Positions 21,465 through 31,279 of a DNA stretch of 64,000 bases are shown here, one piece after another. The notes beneath the pieces are model-generated. The model ran no database searches. It worked only from the letters and a program-made list of their open reading frames with translations, and was not told where the DNA came from. How positions within the stretch are numbered: the stretch's first letter is position 1; every line of letters begins with the position of its first letter. Position numbers and translations under genes: made by a program. This DNA comes from an uncultured Pelagibacteraceae bacterium (GTDB lineage: Bacteria; Pseudomonadota; Alphaproteobacteria; Pelagibacterales; Pelagibacteraceae). The DNA is taken from positions 1 through 64,000 of the forward strand of contig CACHWQ010000007.1 in assembly GCA_902583645.1 (NCBI GenBank), written 5' to 3'.

Positions 21465-22805
21465 TTATGCTGCCTTAAATTTATTTTTTTTACTCAGTTC
21501 ACCAAATAAGGTGTTTTGGTTAGTTTCTGTAACTCTAACTTGAACAATTTTTCCAATTAAATTCTTATTACCTTCGAAAATTACTGAATTCATATACTCA
21601 TTTCTTCCAAACAATTTATTTTGTCTTTTAATTTCATTTTCTACCAGAACATCTATATATTTATTTTCAAAAGATTTATTTTTTGATTTTTGATATCCAA
21701 ATAACTTTTCCTGAATTATTTTAAGTCTTTGTTTAGAAATGTCATCATCTATTATTTTAAGTTTTGATGCTTTTGTACCTGGTCTTGCACTAAAAATGAA
21801 AGAGTAGGAATTTATGAATTTAACCGTATCTATCAATCTAATTGTATTTTCAAAATCTTCAGTCTCTTCTCCAGGATACCCAACGATAAAATCGCTTGAA
21901 AATTCAATTTTATCATTAATTTCTCTTAAATAGTTAAATATAGAAATATATTCTTGAACTTTATGTTTTCTGTTCATTAATTTTAAAATTTTATCAGAAC
22001 CTGATTGGATAGGTAAGTGAACAAATGGCATAAGCTTTTTAGAATTTTTGTAACAATCCAATAAATCTTTGGTCATATCTCTTGGATGGGAGGTTGTATA
22101 ACGTATCCTTTCAATACCGTTGATTTTTTCAAGAGACATAATTAAATCTGAGAGTCTGAGTTCTTTATTGGCTACTTTATAATTGTATGCATTTACGTTT
22201 TGTCCTAATAAAATAATTTCTTTAGATCCGTTTTGTACTAATAGGTTTGCCTCATCTATAATTTGATTAAAAGGTCTAGAATATTCAGGTCCCCTTGTGT
22301 ACGGCACAACACAAAAATGGCAAAATTTATCACAACCTTCTTGAATTGTTAGGAATGACGAAACTTTACTTCTTTTATTTTGAATTTTACTTAAGTAATT
22401 AAATTTTTCTGAAGTGTCAAAATCTGTAATTTCATTTTTCAATTTATTTTTTTCAAACTGCAGAATAGTTTCATTAAGCTTGTGATATGATTGTGGTCCA
22501 ATAATCAAATCAATGTAGGGTTCTCTTTTTAACATCTCGGTATTTTCAGCCTGAGCAACACATCCAGCTATAATTACTAATGGTTTATTTTTATTTAGAA
22601 ATACTTCTCTGACCCTTCCAATTTCATGATAAACTTTTTCTTTAGCTTTATCCCTTATATGACACGTATTTAAGACAAAACAGTCTGCTGAATCCAAATT
22701 TTCTGATTTTTCATAACCAATGATTTTAAGTGCATCAATTATTTTATCCGAATCGTAAACATTCATTTGACAACCGAAAGTTTTAACAAATACTTTTTTT
22801 GACAT
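21465..22805 (-). CDS. miaB: MiaB, tRNA-2-methylthio-N6-dimethylallyladenosine synthase
   Basis: A 446-residue radical-SAM methylthiotransferase modifying A37 of tRNAs that read UNN codons. The N-terminal UPF0004 domain has TFGCQMNVYDSD, CHIRDKA and the third Cys in GCVAQAE, which bind one iron-sulfur cluster. The radical-SAM CDKFCHFCVVPYTRG binds the second, and a TRAM domain closes the C-terminus. The start overlaps the last base of the fur stop (TAATG). Confidence 0.97.
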   Translation of the reverse strand: MSKKVFVKTFGCQMNVYDSDKIIDALKIIGYEKSENLDSADCFVLNTCHIRDKAKEKVYHEIGRVREVFLNKNKPLVIIAGCVAQAENTEMLKREPYIDLIIGPQSYHKLNETILQFEKNKLKNEITDFDTSEKFNYLSKIQNKRSKVSSFLTIQEGCDKFCHFCVVPYTRGPEYSRPFNQIIDEANLLVQNGSKEIILLGQNVNAYNYKVANKELRLSDLIMSLEKINGIERIRYTTSHPRDMTKDLLDCYKNSKKLMPFVHLPIQSGSDKILKLMNRKHKVQEYISIFNYLREINDKIEFSSDFIVGYPGEETEDFENTIRLIDTVKFINSYSFIFSARPGTKASKLKIIDDDISKQRLKIIQEKLFGYQKSKNKSFENKYIDVLVENEIKRQNKLFGRNEYMNSVIFEGNKNLIGKIVQVRVTETNQNTLFGELSKKNKFKAA

Positions 22806-23236
22806 TAATTATTTTTTTTTTTGAAGCCGTATAACTCTAGTTTATGATCTACTAGTTCATAACCATATTTTTCTGCTACCTTTTTTTGTAGATTTTCAAT
22901 TTCATTATCAACAAATTCTATTATCTCACCTGTTTTAATATCTATCAAATGATCATGATGACTCTCTCTTAATTCTTCATACCTAGCTTTTCCACCCTTA
23001 AAATCATGTTTTGTTAAAATTCCAGCTTCCTCAAAAAGCTTTACAGTTCTATATACAGTAGCAATACTGATTTTAGGATCAATTTTAAGAACACGTTTGT
23101 AAAGTTCATCCACGTCTGGATGATCGGACTCTCCATAATTTTTTTTTGACTCTGAAAGAACTCTAGCAATAGTTTTTCTTTGATCGGTAAGTTTTACTCC
23201 TCTGGCTAAACATTTTTGTTCAATAGTATCTGACAT
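22805..23236 (-). CDS. fur: Fur/Mur-family metal-responsive regulator
   Basis: A 143-residue Fur-superfamily repressor. The DNA-binding helix region reads ISIATVYRTVKLFEEAGIL, and the metal site includes ESHHDHLIDIKTGEIIEF. The C-terminal CxxC pair seen in many Fur proteins is absent, as in the manganese-responsive Mur proteins of alphas, so iron versus manganese specificity cannot be told from sequence. It follows tsaB by 9 bases and is coupled to miaB. It is the second Fur-superfamily regulator in the window, with Irr at 7318. Confidence 0.9.
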   Translation of the reverse strand: MSDTIEQKCLARGVKLTDQRKTIARVLSESKKNYGESDHPDVDELYKRVLKIDPKISIATVYRTVKLFEEAGILTKHDFKGGKARYEELRESHHDHLIDIKTGEIIEFVDNEIENLQKKVAEKYGYELVDHKLELYGFKKKNN

Positions 23237-23245
23237 AGATTTATT

Positions 23246-23656
23246 TTAACTTAAATAAATGGGTTTAATCAAATTTTTTTTAATATTAAATTTATTACAT
23301 AAATTAGGCAATTCTCCTAGATTTTTTATAGGAACTGGCTCTACTTCATTTTTTTTTTTGTCTTTAAAATCAAGATAACTATAAGAATAGTAATCAATTT
23401 TCTTTGATAAATGTATGGCTTTAACAATTGATAAGGAATTTCTAATACCAGCGTAACTACCTGGGCCTCTGTTGACATAAATTCTTTTAATTTTATCTAA
23501 ATTAATTTTGTATTTAAGCAAGAATTTATTAATTAAAATTATCAATTTATCATAATTCTTTTTACTATTAATGTAAGTGCCTGTATAAATATTTTTATTT
23601 AAAATGAGGCCTAATAAAATTTTTTCGTTTGTAGCATCTATTATTAATATTTTCAT
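23246..23656 (-). CDS. tsaB: TsaB-like t6A synthesis protein, unusually short
   Basis: A 136-residue protein with the N-terminal ASKHA lobe of TsaB: MKILIIDATNEKILLGL, then YVNRGPGSYAGIRNSLSIVKA, which matches the VGRGPGSFTGVR signature. TsaB partners TsaD in adding the threonylcarbamoyl group to A37 of ANN-decoding tRNAs. Usual TsaB proteins have 200-230 residues. Here the middle of the second lobe is gone, while a C-terminal KPIYLS end resembling the normal PLYLR terminus remains. No frameshift remnant follows, since fur begins 9 bases later. rimI, usually next, is missing. Confidence 0.8.
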   Translation of the reverse strand: MKILIIDATNEKILLGLILNKNIYTGTYINSKKNYDKLIILINKFLLKYKINLDKIKRIYVNRGPGSYAGIRNSLSIVKAIHLSKKIDYYSYSYLDFKDKKKNEVEPVPIKNLGELPNLCNKFNIKKNLIKPIYLS

Positions 23657-24662
23657 AATATCTCTTTTTCTTACTCTTAGTGTAAAATGTGAGGAAAATA
23701 AAATTAAATCTTTTGCAAATGATAAAGGTATTCTTTCAATTATGTATCACAGATTTAACGAAAATAAATATCCATCAACTAATATAAATATGGAAATTTT
23801 TAAAAAACACATGGAGATAATAATGAATAAAAAATATAATTTTTTAAATCCAGAAGATTTCGATAAAAATTTCTCTAAAGTCAAAAAAAATAAAAAAATA
23901 CTAATTACTATTGATGATGGGTTTTCATCTTTTTATGAACATGCTTGGCCATATTTAAAAGAGAAAAAAATTCCATTTATTTTATTTATTTCTACTGAAG
24001 CAGTTGGAAAAAATGGATATATGAGTTGGGAGCAAATAAAAGAGGTAGAAAAAAAAAGTTTTGCATTTATAGGTAATCATTCCCATTCACATGAATATTT
24101 ATTAGAATTTGACATAGATAAATTTAAAAATGATATATTAAAATCCATAGAGATTTTTAAAAATAATTTAGGATATAATCCAATTTATTTTTCATATCCA
24201 TTTGGCGAATTTAGCCTCGAGCAAACTTTTTTTATAAAAAAACATTTTAAGTATGGTTTTGGTCAACATTCTGGTGTTATAGATGTAAATAAAAATCCAT
24301 ATGAACTTCCAAGATTTCCAATTAATGAAAAATATGGAGATTTAAAAAGATTTGCATTTAATATAGATCTATTACCTTTGGAATATAAAAAAGTAAAACC
24401 TGAAGATAAGTATATTATAGATAATAATCCTCCTAATCTAGAAATTGAATTTTTCAATGATCAAAAGAATTTAAAAAATATTAATTGTTTTTCAGATGAA
24501 GGTTCTGGGTGGAAAGAAACAAATATTAAATTTAGTAGAAATAAATTATTAGTAAAATTCTCTGATAAATTTAATTTCAGAAGAGGAAGAATAAACTGCT
24601 CTCTAAATGATGTTGATGGTTGGAGATGGTTTGGTTTACAATTTTCTGTAAAACTAAATTAA
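23604..24662 (+). CDS. Exported polysaccharide deacetylase (NodB-homology)
   Basis: 352 residues with an N-terminal signal or anchor (KIFSFVASIINIFIISLFLTL), then a carbohydrate esterase family 4 domain: ILSIMYHRF, the Asp-Asp motif TIDDGFSSF, the metal-binding HSHSH motif in IGNHSHSHEYL, and YFSYPFGEF. A ~90-residue C-terminal beta-rich extension follows. The likely substrate is an N-acetylated glycan, perhaps peptidoglycan or a capsule. The ATG at 23604 lies inside the 5' end of tsaB on the other strand (53-base overlap). It is kept because it gives a complete signal sequence. The 3' end overlaps the Bax-like gene by 4 bases. Confidence 0.85.
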   Translation: MRPNKIFSFVASIINIFIISLFLTLSVKCEENKIKSFANDKGILSIMYHRFNENKYPSTNINMEIFKKHMEIIMNKKYNFLNPEDFDKNFSKVKKNKKILITIDDGFSSFYEHAWPYLKEKKIPFILFISTEAVGKNGYMSWEQIKEVEKKSFAFIGNHSHSHEYLLEFDIDKFKNDILKSIEIFKNNLGYNPIYFSYPFGEFSLEQTFFIKKHFKYGFGQHSGVIDVNKNPYELPRFPINEKYGDLKRFAFNIDLLPLEYKKVKPEDKYIIDNNPPNLEIEFFNDQKNLKNINCFSDEGSGWKETNIKFSRNKLLVKFSDKFNFRRGRINCSLNDVDGWRWFGLQFSVKLN

Positions 24663-25804
24663 ATAATATTTTTTAATTGAATACTGGATGGAAGTAATCT
24701 GGCTTTATCAAAATCTTGTAAGTCATTTTGTTTTATAATCTGTTTAATAATTTTTGTATATTCTTTACCTGTTGCCGCATATTTATCTAAATAGTCAGCT
24801 AAAAGTAAACTATCCAATTCCTCATCGCCATCTCTCATATTTGCCCTCGCAGATCTAAATTCCTTATAACTTCCGTGTGTGTTAAGATTTCTTTGATAAG
24901 CTCTTACTGAGGCCTTTAAAACTTTAAACTTCATAACCTTATGATTTGACTCTTTGGAATCTACTCCCGCTGGCTTTATGCCTTCCCCGGACCATGTCCA
25001 CTGCCCAAACAGAGCGTTTCCCTCAATTGCAAATCTTGATGTTCCCCATCCTGTTTCTTTTGCTGCTTGAGCTATTGCTAAAGAAACTGGAATTATGTCC
25101 ATTCGAACTTTTAAAGTCGATAAATCATTATTAACAACTCCATATTGTTTAAATTTAGATAATAACCATTTTTTTTCTTTATCTGAATTCATATTTTTAT
25201 TTAAAATGCTAAATAGTTTTTTACGATCAAGCCTTATACGATTATTTTCCTCTAATACTAATGGCAATATTATTTGAATAAATAAATTCTTTTTTTTTTT
25301 AGTATTTTCAATTTTTTTTATCTCCGTTGGCAGAAGTGAAATTCTGATTGGTTTTACAATTTTATTTTCTCTTACTTTTTCTAAATTATATTTAGTATCT
25401 TTAAAAAGTTGATTAATTGTCTCTGCACTTAATCTTACTGTATCTGTTGGTAATTCATCAATTGAAAATATATCTTCGAATAAGTTTTTTACATTAAGAC
25501 CAACATCAACATTTTTTTGTTGAATACTTTTACCATCTAAAACCTTTTGGAAATTGACATTTGAATTATTATCAACTGTTGACTTGCCAACCTTTATATC
25601 ATCTTTAATATTAACTGATAGGGGAATTAGGCTAAAAATTAAAATTAAACCAAAACTACTGATCACAGTTAGATAAAAACTTTTTAAATCATTTGAGAAA
25701 AAAGTGTTACTTTTCTTTTTTACAACAAATCCTTTTTCAATTAATATCTTTTTTAAATTCGATAAATTTATTTTCTTTTTTTTAATTTTCTGAAATTTAA
25801 TCAT
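24659..25804 (-). CDS. Bax-like glucosaminidase-domain protein
   Basis: 381 residues: a basic N-terminus, one membrane segment (FYLTVISSFGLILIFSLIPL, residues ~47-66), a variable periplasmic stretch, then a glucosaminidase (GH73-like/Bax) domain from residue ~240 with AQAAKETGWGTSRFAIEGNALFGQW and the downstream YQRNLNTHGSYKEFR. Such proteins cleave or bind peptidoglycan glycans. The first Glu in AKETGWGTS is the likely catalytic acid. The start lies 8 bases inside the nfu 3' end, so the two are coupled. It is convergent with the deacetylase. Confidence 0.85.
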   Translation of the reverse strand: MIKFQKIKKKKINLSNLKKILIEKGFVVKKKSNTFFSNDLKSFYLTVISSFGLILIFSLIPLSVNIKDDIKVGKSTVDNNSNVNFQKVLDGKSIQQKNVDVGLNVKNLFEDIFSIDELPTDTVRLSAETINQLFKDTKYNLEKVRENKIVKPIRISLLPTEIKKIENTKKKKNLFIQIILPLVLEENNRIRLDRKKLFSILNKNMNSDKEKKWLLSKFKQYGVVNNDLSTLKVRMDIIPVSLAIAQAAKETGWGTSRFAIEGNALFGQWTWSGEGIKPAGVDSKESNHKVMKFKVLKASVRAYQRNLNTHGSYKEFRSARANMRDGDEELDSLLLADYLDKYAATGKEYTKIIKQIIKQNDLQDFDKARLLPSSIQLKNII

Positions 25805-26348
25805 TTGCGACTGCCTCTACTTGCTTTATGTCTGGTATATAATGCTTTAGAAGGTTTTGTACACCTTGCTTTAAAGTAATTGTAGCACTAGGGCATCCTG
25901 AACAACTTCCTTGAAGTTTTACTTTAACTATGCCATCTTTATAGTCTAAAAATTTTATATCACCACCATCATTTGCAACTGCAGGCTTAACCTTTGTTTC
26001 AAGGACATATATAATTTTCTTTTCAATATCTTCATAATTATCTTTACTTTGATTACTTGAATTTTTATGAATTATTAATTCGTTTCCTTCATCAAAAAAT
26101 TCATTAATTAAAGAAATCACAATATGCTTTATATCTTCCCAATCTACATTTTCCTTTTTATTAACAGATAAAAAATCTGAACCTAAGAATACGCTTTCAA
26201 CTCCATCAATGGATAAAATGTTTCTTAATAAAGGGCTTTCATTTTTTTCTTTGTTTGTAAATTCCATTGGGTCAGCGCTTGAAATTTTTTTACCAGGTAA
26301 AAATTTTAATGAATTAGGATTTGGTGTTTTTTGAGTTTGAATAAACAT
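25797..26348 (-). CDS. Nfu-type iron-sulfur cluster carrier (NifU C-terminal domain)
   Basis: 183 residues in two domains: the Nfu N-terminal domain (MFIQTQKTPNPNSLKFLPG) and a NifU-like C-terminal domain (VKPAVANDGGDIKFLDYKDG, then GSCSGCPSATITLKQGVQ) whose CxxC binds a transferable [4Fe-4S] cluster. It acts as a late carrier delivering clusters to apoproteins such as MiaB. It sits between trpS and the Bax-like gene. In other alphas, nfu, tsaB and fur are near neighbours, here split by the deacetylase/Bax pair. Confidence 0.93.
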   Translation of the reverse strand: MFIQTQKTPNPNSLKFLPGKKISSADPMEFTNKEKNESPLLRNILSIDGVESVFLGSDFLSVNKKENVDWEDIKHIVISLINEFFDEGNELIIHKNSSNQSKDNYEDIEKKIIYVLETKVKPAVANDGGDIKFLDYKDGIVKVKLQGSCSGCPSATITLKQGVQNLLKHYIPDIKQVEAVAND

Positions 26349-26394
26349 AGTAAGTATATATATAATTATAATTCTCTAAATTTGAAGTGTTTTT

Positions 26395-27396
26395 TTAAAA
26401 ACCTATTATATTTTTAATATCATTAACCTTTTTTTTGGCAATTGCTTCTGCTTTTTCAGATCCATCTAGTAATATTTGATCAATAAATTTTTCATCATTT
26501 AATAATTTATTTGTTTCATTGGAAATTGGATAAATTTTTTCAACTAAAGCTTCTGCTAATTTATTTTTAAATTCTGAGAAATTTTTTCCTTTAAATTCTT
26601 CTATCGTCAAGTCCAAAGCCTGATTTTGAATGCTCGAAAAAATTCCATAAAGATTTTTTAATTCAGGCCTGTTGTTTATATCTTTGTCATTTTCAGGCAA
26701 TTTTGCACTATCAGTTTTTGCCTTTTTTATTTTACTTACTATCAAATCCTTATCATCAGTCATATTAATTCGACTTTGATCGGAAGGATCAGATTTGCTC
26801 ATTTTTTTTGTTCCATCTTTCAGGCTCATAATTCTTGAAAAATCTTTTTGTATTAAAGGTTCTGGAGAAGTTAAGAAATTTTTACAATCAAAATCTAAGT
26901 TAAATTTTTGAGCTATATCTCTAGTAAGTTCCAAATGTTGTTTTTGATCCTCCCCAACAGGCACATGCGTAGCATCATATAAAAGAATATCTGACGCCAT
27001 AAGTATTGGATAAATGTAAAGACCTACACTAGCCTTCTCTTTATCCTTACCAGCTTTTTCTTTGAATTGCGTCATTCTATTTAACCAACCCATTCTTGCA
27101 ACGCATCCTAATAACCAAGCTCCTTCAGAGTGTGAAGGTACCATCGATTGATTAAATATAATGCTTTCTTTTGGATTTAATCCGCTAGCTACAAATGTTG
27201 CTGTTGTTTCTCTAATATTTTTTTTTAAGATTTTAGGATCTTGTTTAACAGTTATAGCGTGCAGGTCTACGACACAATATATACAATTATTTTGCTTATC
27301 TTTCTGTAAACTTACAAAATTTTTTATAGCTCCTAAATAATTTCCTAGGTGCAAGTTACCGGTTGGTTGTACCCCAGAAAAGATTTTTTTTGACAT
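26395..27396 (-). CDS. trpS: TrpS, tryptophanyl-tRNA synthetase
   Basis: A 333-residue class I aminoacyl-tRNA synthetase charging tRNA-Trp. The HIGH-like motif is in [14 protein letters not shown] near the N-terminus, the KMSKS motif in [12 protein letters not shown], and [16 protein letters not shown] is the conserved central helix. It follows murJ by 5 bases on the same strand, the normal alphaproteobacterial murJ-trpS pair. Confidence 0.97.
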   Translation of the reverse strand: MSKKIFSGVQPTGNLHLGNYLGAIKNFVSLQKDKQNNCIYCVVDLHAITVKQDPKILKKNIRETTATFVASGLNPKESIIFNQSMVPSHSEGAWLLGCVARMGWLNRMTQFKEKAGKDKEKASVGLYIYPILMASDILLYDATHVPVGEDQKQHLELTRDIAQKFNLDFDCKNFLTSPEPLIQKDFSRIMSLKDGTKKMSKSDPSDQSRINMTDDKDLIVSKIKKAKTDSAKLPENDKDINNRPELKNLYGIFSSIQNQALDLTIEEFKGKNFSEFKNKLAEALVEKIYPISNETNKLLNDEKFIDQILLDGSEKAEAIAKKKVNDIKNIIGF

Positions 27397-27401
27397 CTCA
27401 A

Positions 27402-28931
27402 TTAGTACTTTAAATTAATATCGGAAATTTTGAAAGCTTTTGTCAAGATTGATATCAAGATATAAATAATAAAAGTCACAGTAACGAGCAATAATATTGT
27501 AAGAAGTTTATATTCACTTTCATAGTCTAGTAGATGCCCTAAATGTTGAATTAGTTGGTAAAATAGAAAAGAAGTTATTAGTGAAGAAAACAAAATTTTA
27601 GAAATTGCAACAATTAAACCTTTGTTAAAAAAGAAGTATTTCCTCTGAGTTAAGTATACAAATAGCATCAAAGCATTAAACCAGGAAGAAATGGTTGTAG
27701 CTATAGGAATAATTATAAATCCTAAATCTCTAAAAAAATATAAACTTATAAAAATATTAATTACCACAGAGTAAATTGAAATGATAAATGGTGTTTTTGT
27801 ATTGTGCCTTGCAAAAATATAACTTGAGAAAACTTTAATTAGTGCAAAAGCAGGAAGACCTATGGCAAAGAAAAATAAAGCATCTGCTGAATTTTTTACA
27901 CTTAAATAATTAAAAGAGCCGTAACCAAAAAGTGCAGAAGTAATTTGCTCTGAGGAAACTAAAAGTGCAAATGTTGCTGGCAAACTTAAAAATAAACTTA
28001 ATTCAAGTGACTTATTTTGAATAAAGTTTATTTTTTTTATATTTTTTTGTTCTACATACTTACTTAAATTTGGTAATAACACTGTACCAATTGCAATACC
28101 TGAAATTGCTAAATTAATTTGGTATATCCTATCAGCATAATAGAGGTATGAAACAGCGCTCGCTTGGAACGACGCAATTATTGTGCCCACTAAAATATTT
28201 ATTTGAGTCACTCCAGAAGAAAAGATACTTGGAACTAGTTTTTTAAAAAAAAATTTTAATTTTTTATTTAAAGTTATTTTCAAGGAAAATTTTGGCTTAA
28301 AATATTTTTTTGTAAAAAAAACTAAAAAAATTAACTGTATTAACCCTGCAGCAGTAACAGCATAAGATAAATAAAAAACTAGCCTATCATTTAAATAATT
28401 GGCAAAAAAAAGCGTTAGAATTAATAAAACGTTTAAAATAATTGGTGCTGCAGATGCAATAGCAAATTTATTATAAGAATTCAAAATTGCACCAAAAAAC
28501 GAGGACAGGCTTACAAATAAAAGAAATGGTAAAGTAATTCTAGTTAGATCAATTGTCATTTCTAGTTTTTCAGAACTTTCTACAAAACCTGGTGCAATCA
28601 GAAAAACAAATAATGGCATAAAGATTTCAATAATTAAGATAAGAAACAAAAGAGTAAGAAATAGAAAATTAAAAATATTATTTGCAAAAGTCTCCGCACT
28701 TTTTTTTCCTTTATCTAACTCAGAGATATAGCTTGGGACGAAAGCAGAATTAAAAGTGCCCTCTGAAAAAAGTCTTCTGAATGTGTTTGGTATTCTAAAT
28801 GCAACAAAAAATGCATCTGCTATTGGTCCAGATCCTAAGTATATTGCGATTAAAACGTCTCTAAGATATCCGAGTATTCTACTTATTAGAAGAAAGAAGC
28901 TATATGTGCTTGTTGACTTAATTAGATTCAT
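27402..28931 (-). CDS. murJ: MurJ, lipid II flippase
   Basis: A 509-residue polytopic membrane protein of the MVF/MOP superfamily with about 13-14 hydrophobic segments, which flips lipid II to the periplasm for peptidoglycan synthesis. The N-terminal signature is [20 protein letters not shown], then [21 protein letters not shown]. It is the first gene of murJ-trpS, separated from the divergent malic enzyme gene by only 53 bases. Peptidoglycan-related genes in the window also include the Bax-like, LpoA-like and L,D-transpeptidase-like proteins. Confidence 0.95.
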   Translation of the reverse strand: MNLIKSTSTYSFFLLISRILGYLRDVLIAIYLGSGPIADAFFVAFRIPNTFRRLFSEGTFNSAFVPSYISELDKGKKSAETFANNIFNFLFLTLLFLILIIEIFMPLFVFLIAPGFVESSEKLEMTIDLTRITLPFLLFVSLSSFFGAILNSYNKFAIASAAPIILNVLLILTLFFANYLNDRLVFYLSYAVTAAGLIQLIFLVFFTKKYFKPKFSLKITLNKKLKFFFKKLVPSIFSSGVTQINILVGTIIASFQASAVSYLYYADRIYQINLAISGIAIGTVLLPNLSKYVEQKNIKKINFIQNKSLELSLFLSLPATFALLVSSEQITSALFGYGSFNYLSVKNSADALFFFAIGLPAFALIKVFSSYIFARHNTKTPFIISIYSVVINIFISLYFFRDLGFIIIPIATTISSWFNALMLFVYLTQRKYFFFNKGLIVAISKILFSSLITSFLFYQLIQHLGHLLDYESEYKLLTILLLVTVTFIIYILISILTKAFKISDINLKY

Positions 28932-28984
28932 AAATCATATTAGTCTTATAAATTAGTTCCTTTAGTATATCTATTTAATAAATT

Positions 28985-31273
28985 ATGAAAAAAAAGAAAA
29001 TTGAACATTACTCAGATAAAGAGGCTCTCGATTTTCACTATAATAAAAAATCTGGCAAGATTGAGATTATATCGTCAAAACCAATGACAACTAAAAGAGA
29101 TCTTGCTCTGGCATATTCTCCGGGAGTGGCAGCTCCGGTCAAGGCAATATCGAAAAATCCAGAAGCTGCTTATGACTACACGAGCAAGGGAAATTTGGTA
29201 GCTGTTATAAGTAATGGCTCAGCAATTTTAGGAATGGGTAATCTTGGTGCGCTTGCCTCTAAACCTGTCATGGAGGGAAAAGCAGTTTTATTTAAACGTT
29301 TCGCAGATATAAATTCTATTGATATAGAAATAGACTCATCTAATCCTGAAGAGATTATAAAAAGTATTAAAAGCATATCTGGAAGTTTTGGTGGTATAAA
29401 TTTAGAGGATATAGCAGCACCAGATTGCTTCATTATAGAAGAGAAGTTAAAAAAAATTTTAGATATTCCAGTTTTTCATGACGACCAACATGGAACAGCA
29501 ATAATAACAACTGCAGCACTTATAAATGCTTTAGATATTTCAAAAAAATCAATTAAAAAGATAAAAGTTGTTGTAAATGGCGCAGGCGCCTCTGCTATTG
29601 CCTGTACAAATTTATTGAAGAAAACTGGCGTTACTTCAAAAAATATTATCATGCTAGATAGCAAAGGTGTTATTTACAAAGGAAGAGATAATCTGAATGA
29701 ATGGAAAATTTCTCACGCGATTGATACAAAAAAAAGAACACTAGCAGATGCAATAGTAGGCGCAGATGTTTTTTTAGGGCTATCTTCTAAAAGTATATTA
29801 TCAAAAGAAATGGTAAGCAAAATGTCAAAAAATCCAATAATATTCGCATGTGCAAATCCTGACCCTGAAATAACTCCTGAAGAGGTAGAAGCGGTTAGAA
29901 AAGATGCAATTATTGCAACTGGAAGGTCTGATTATCCGAACCAAGTAAATAACTTAATCGGCTTTCCTTATATATTTAGGGGAGCTCTGGATGTTAGAGC
30001 AAAAACGATTAATGAAGAAATGAAAATAGCAGCAGCAAATGCTATTGCCTCATTAGCTAGAGAAAGAGTTCCCGATGAGGTAGTTGCTGCGATGGGAGGG
30101 GATAGGCCCTCTTACGGAAAAGATTACATAATACCATCAACATTTGATCCAAGATTGATTAGTGTAATACCTTTAGCGGTAGCTAAAGCTGCCATGAAGA
30201 CTGGTGTAGCGAGAAAAAAGATTGAAAATTTTGAAAATTATTCAGAACAACTAAAACAAAGATTGGACCCATCAGTTACTATTATGCAAGGGATAAATAA
30301 TCAAATTAAAAAAAATCAAAAAAAAGTAGTTTTTGCTGACGGAGAAGATGAAGAAACTTTAAAAGCTGCGATAGCTTTTAAGAAAGGTGGATTAGGGATA
30401 CCAATAATTGTTGCCAAAGAAGAAATTATAAAAAAAAAATTAAAAGATATTGGATACAGTGAAAATCTTGACATTGAGATCATCAATTCGAAAAATAAAA
30501 TGTTAAGAGAGAAGTATGTAAAATTTTTATTTGAGAAACTTCATAGAAAAGAAGGACTTCTTGAGAGAGATTGCGATAAATTGATAAGAAATGATAGAGT
30601 TGTATGGTCATCTTGTATGGTCGAGTGTGGAGATGCAGACGCAATGGTTACAGGTAATACAAGAAGATATTCATCGTCACTCAAAAAAGTTATAAAAGTA
30701 GTTGATGCAAGACCAGGTGAGATTATGTTTGGACTAAATATGATCGTTAATAAAGGTAAAACTGTATTTATTGCTGATACTACAGTTCATGAATATCCGA
30801 CATCAAAACAAATGGCAGAGATCGCGATATCTGCAGCAAGAGTAGTTAGATTATTTGGATTTGATCCTAAAATAGCTTTTTTATCTCACTCAACATTTGG
30901 ACAGCCAATCACAAGTAGAACTAAGCATATAAGAGATGCTGTGGATATATTAAAATCAATGAAGGTTGATTTTAAATTTGATGGGGATATGCAGCCTGAT
31001 GTAGCTTTAAGTGAGGAATATAGGGATTTATACCCTTTTTCAGAAATAGTTGGGAAAGCAAATGTCTTGGTGATGCCTGGTCAACATAGTGCTGCAATAG
31101 CCTACAAAATTATGAAAACACTTGGAGGAGCAAAAGTTATTGGTCCTCTGCTTATCGGACTTGGAAGAGCAATTGAGATTGTTCCTTTAAGATCCTCAAC
31201 ATCTGAAATACTAAATCTTGCTTCAGTAGCAGCTTATTCCGCTGGAGTAATAAATTATGGAAAAGCAAATTAA
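28985..31273 (+). CDS. maeB: MaeB, malic enzyme with phosphotransacetylase-like domain
   Basis: A 762-residue enzyme oxidatively decarboxylating malate to pyruvate, probably with NADP. The malic domain (residues ~1-430) includes DLALAYSPGVAAP, HDDQHGTAIITTAAL and the nucleotide-binding VVVNGAGASAIAC. The C-terminal third (residues ~440-760) resembles phosphotransacetylase (KKVVFADGEDEETLKAA; PGQHSAAIAYKIMK) and is regulatory in homologues. This two-domain form is typical of proteobacterial MaeB. It is divergent from murJ across 53 bases, which must hold both promoters. Confidence 0.95.
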   Translation: MKKKKIEHYSDKEALDFHYNKKSGKIEIISSKPMTTKRDLALAYSPGVAAPVKAISKNPEAAYDYTSKGNLVAVISNGSAILGMGNLGALASKPVMEGKAVLFKRFADINSIDIEIDSSNPEEIIKSIKSISGSFGGINLEDIAAPDCFIIEEKLKKILDIPVFHDDQHGTAIITTAALINALDISKKSIKKIKVVVNGAGASAIACTNLLKKTGVTSKNIIMLDSKGVIYKGRDNLNEWKISHAIDTKKRTLADAIVGADVFLGLSSKSILSKEMVSKMSKNPIIFACANPDPEITPEEVEAVRKDAIIATGRSDYPNQVNNLIGFPYIFRGALDVRAKTINEEMKIAAANAIASLARERVPDEVVAAMGGDRPSYGKDYIIPSTFDPRLISVIPLAVAKAAMKTGVARKKIENFENYSEQLKQRLDPSVTIMQGINNQIKKNQKKVVFADGEDEETLKAAIAFKKGGLGIPIIVAKEEIIKKKLKDIGYSENLDIEIINSKNKMLREKYVKFLFEKLHRKEGLLERDCDKLIRNDRVVWSSCMVECGDADAMVTGNTRRYSSSLKKVIKVVDARPGEIMFGLNMIVNKGKTVFIADTTVHEYPTSKQMAEIAISAARVVRLFGFDPKIAFLSHSTFGQPITSRTKHIRDAVDILKSMKVDFKFDGDMQPDVALSEEYRDLYPFSEIVGKANVLVMPGQHSAAIAYKIMKTLGGAKVIGPLLIGLGRAIEIVPLRSSTSEILNLASVAAYSAGVINYGKAN

Positions 31274-31279
31274 TTTTTA

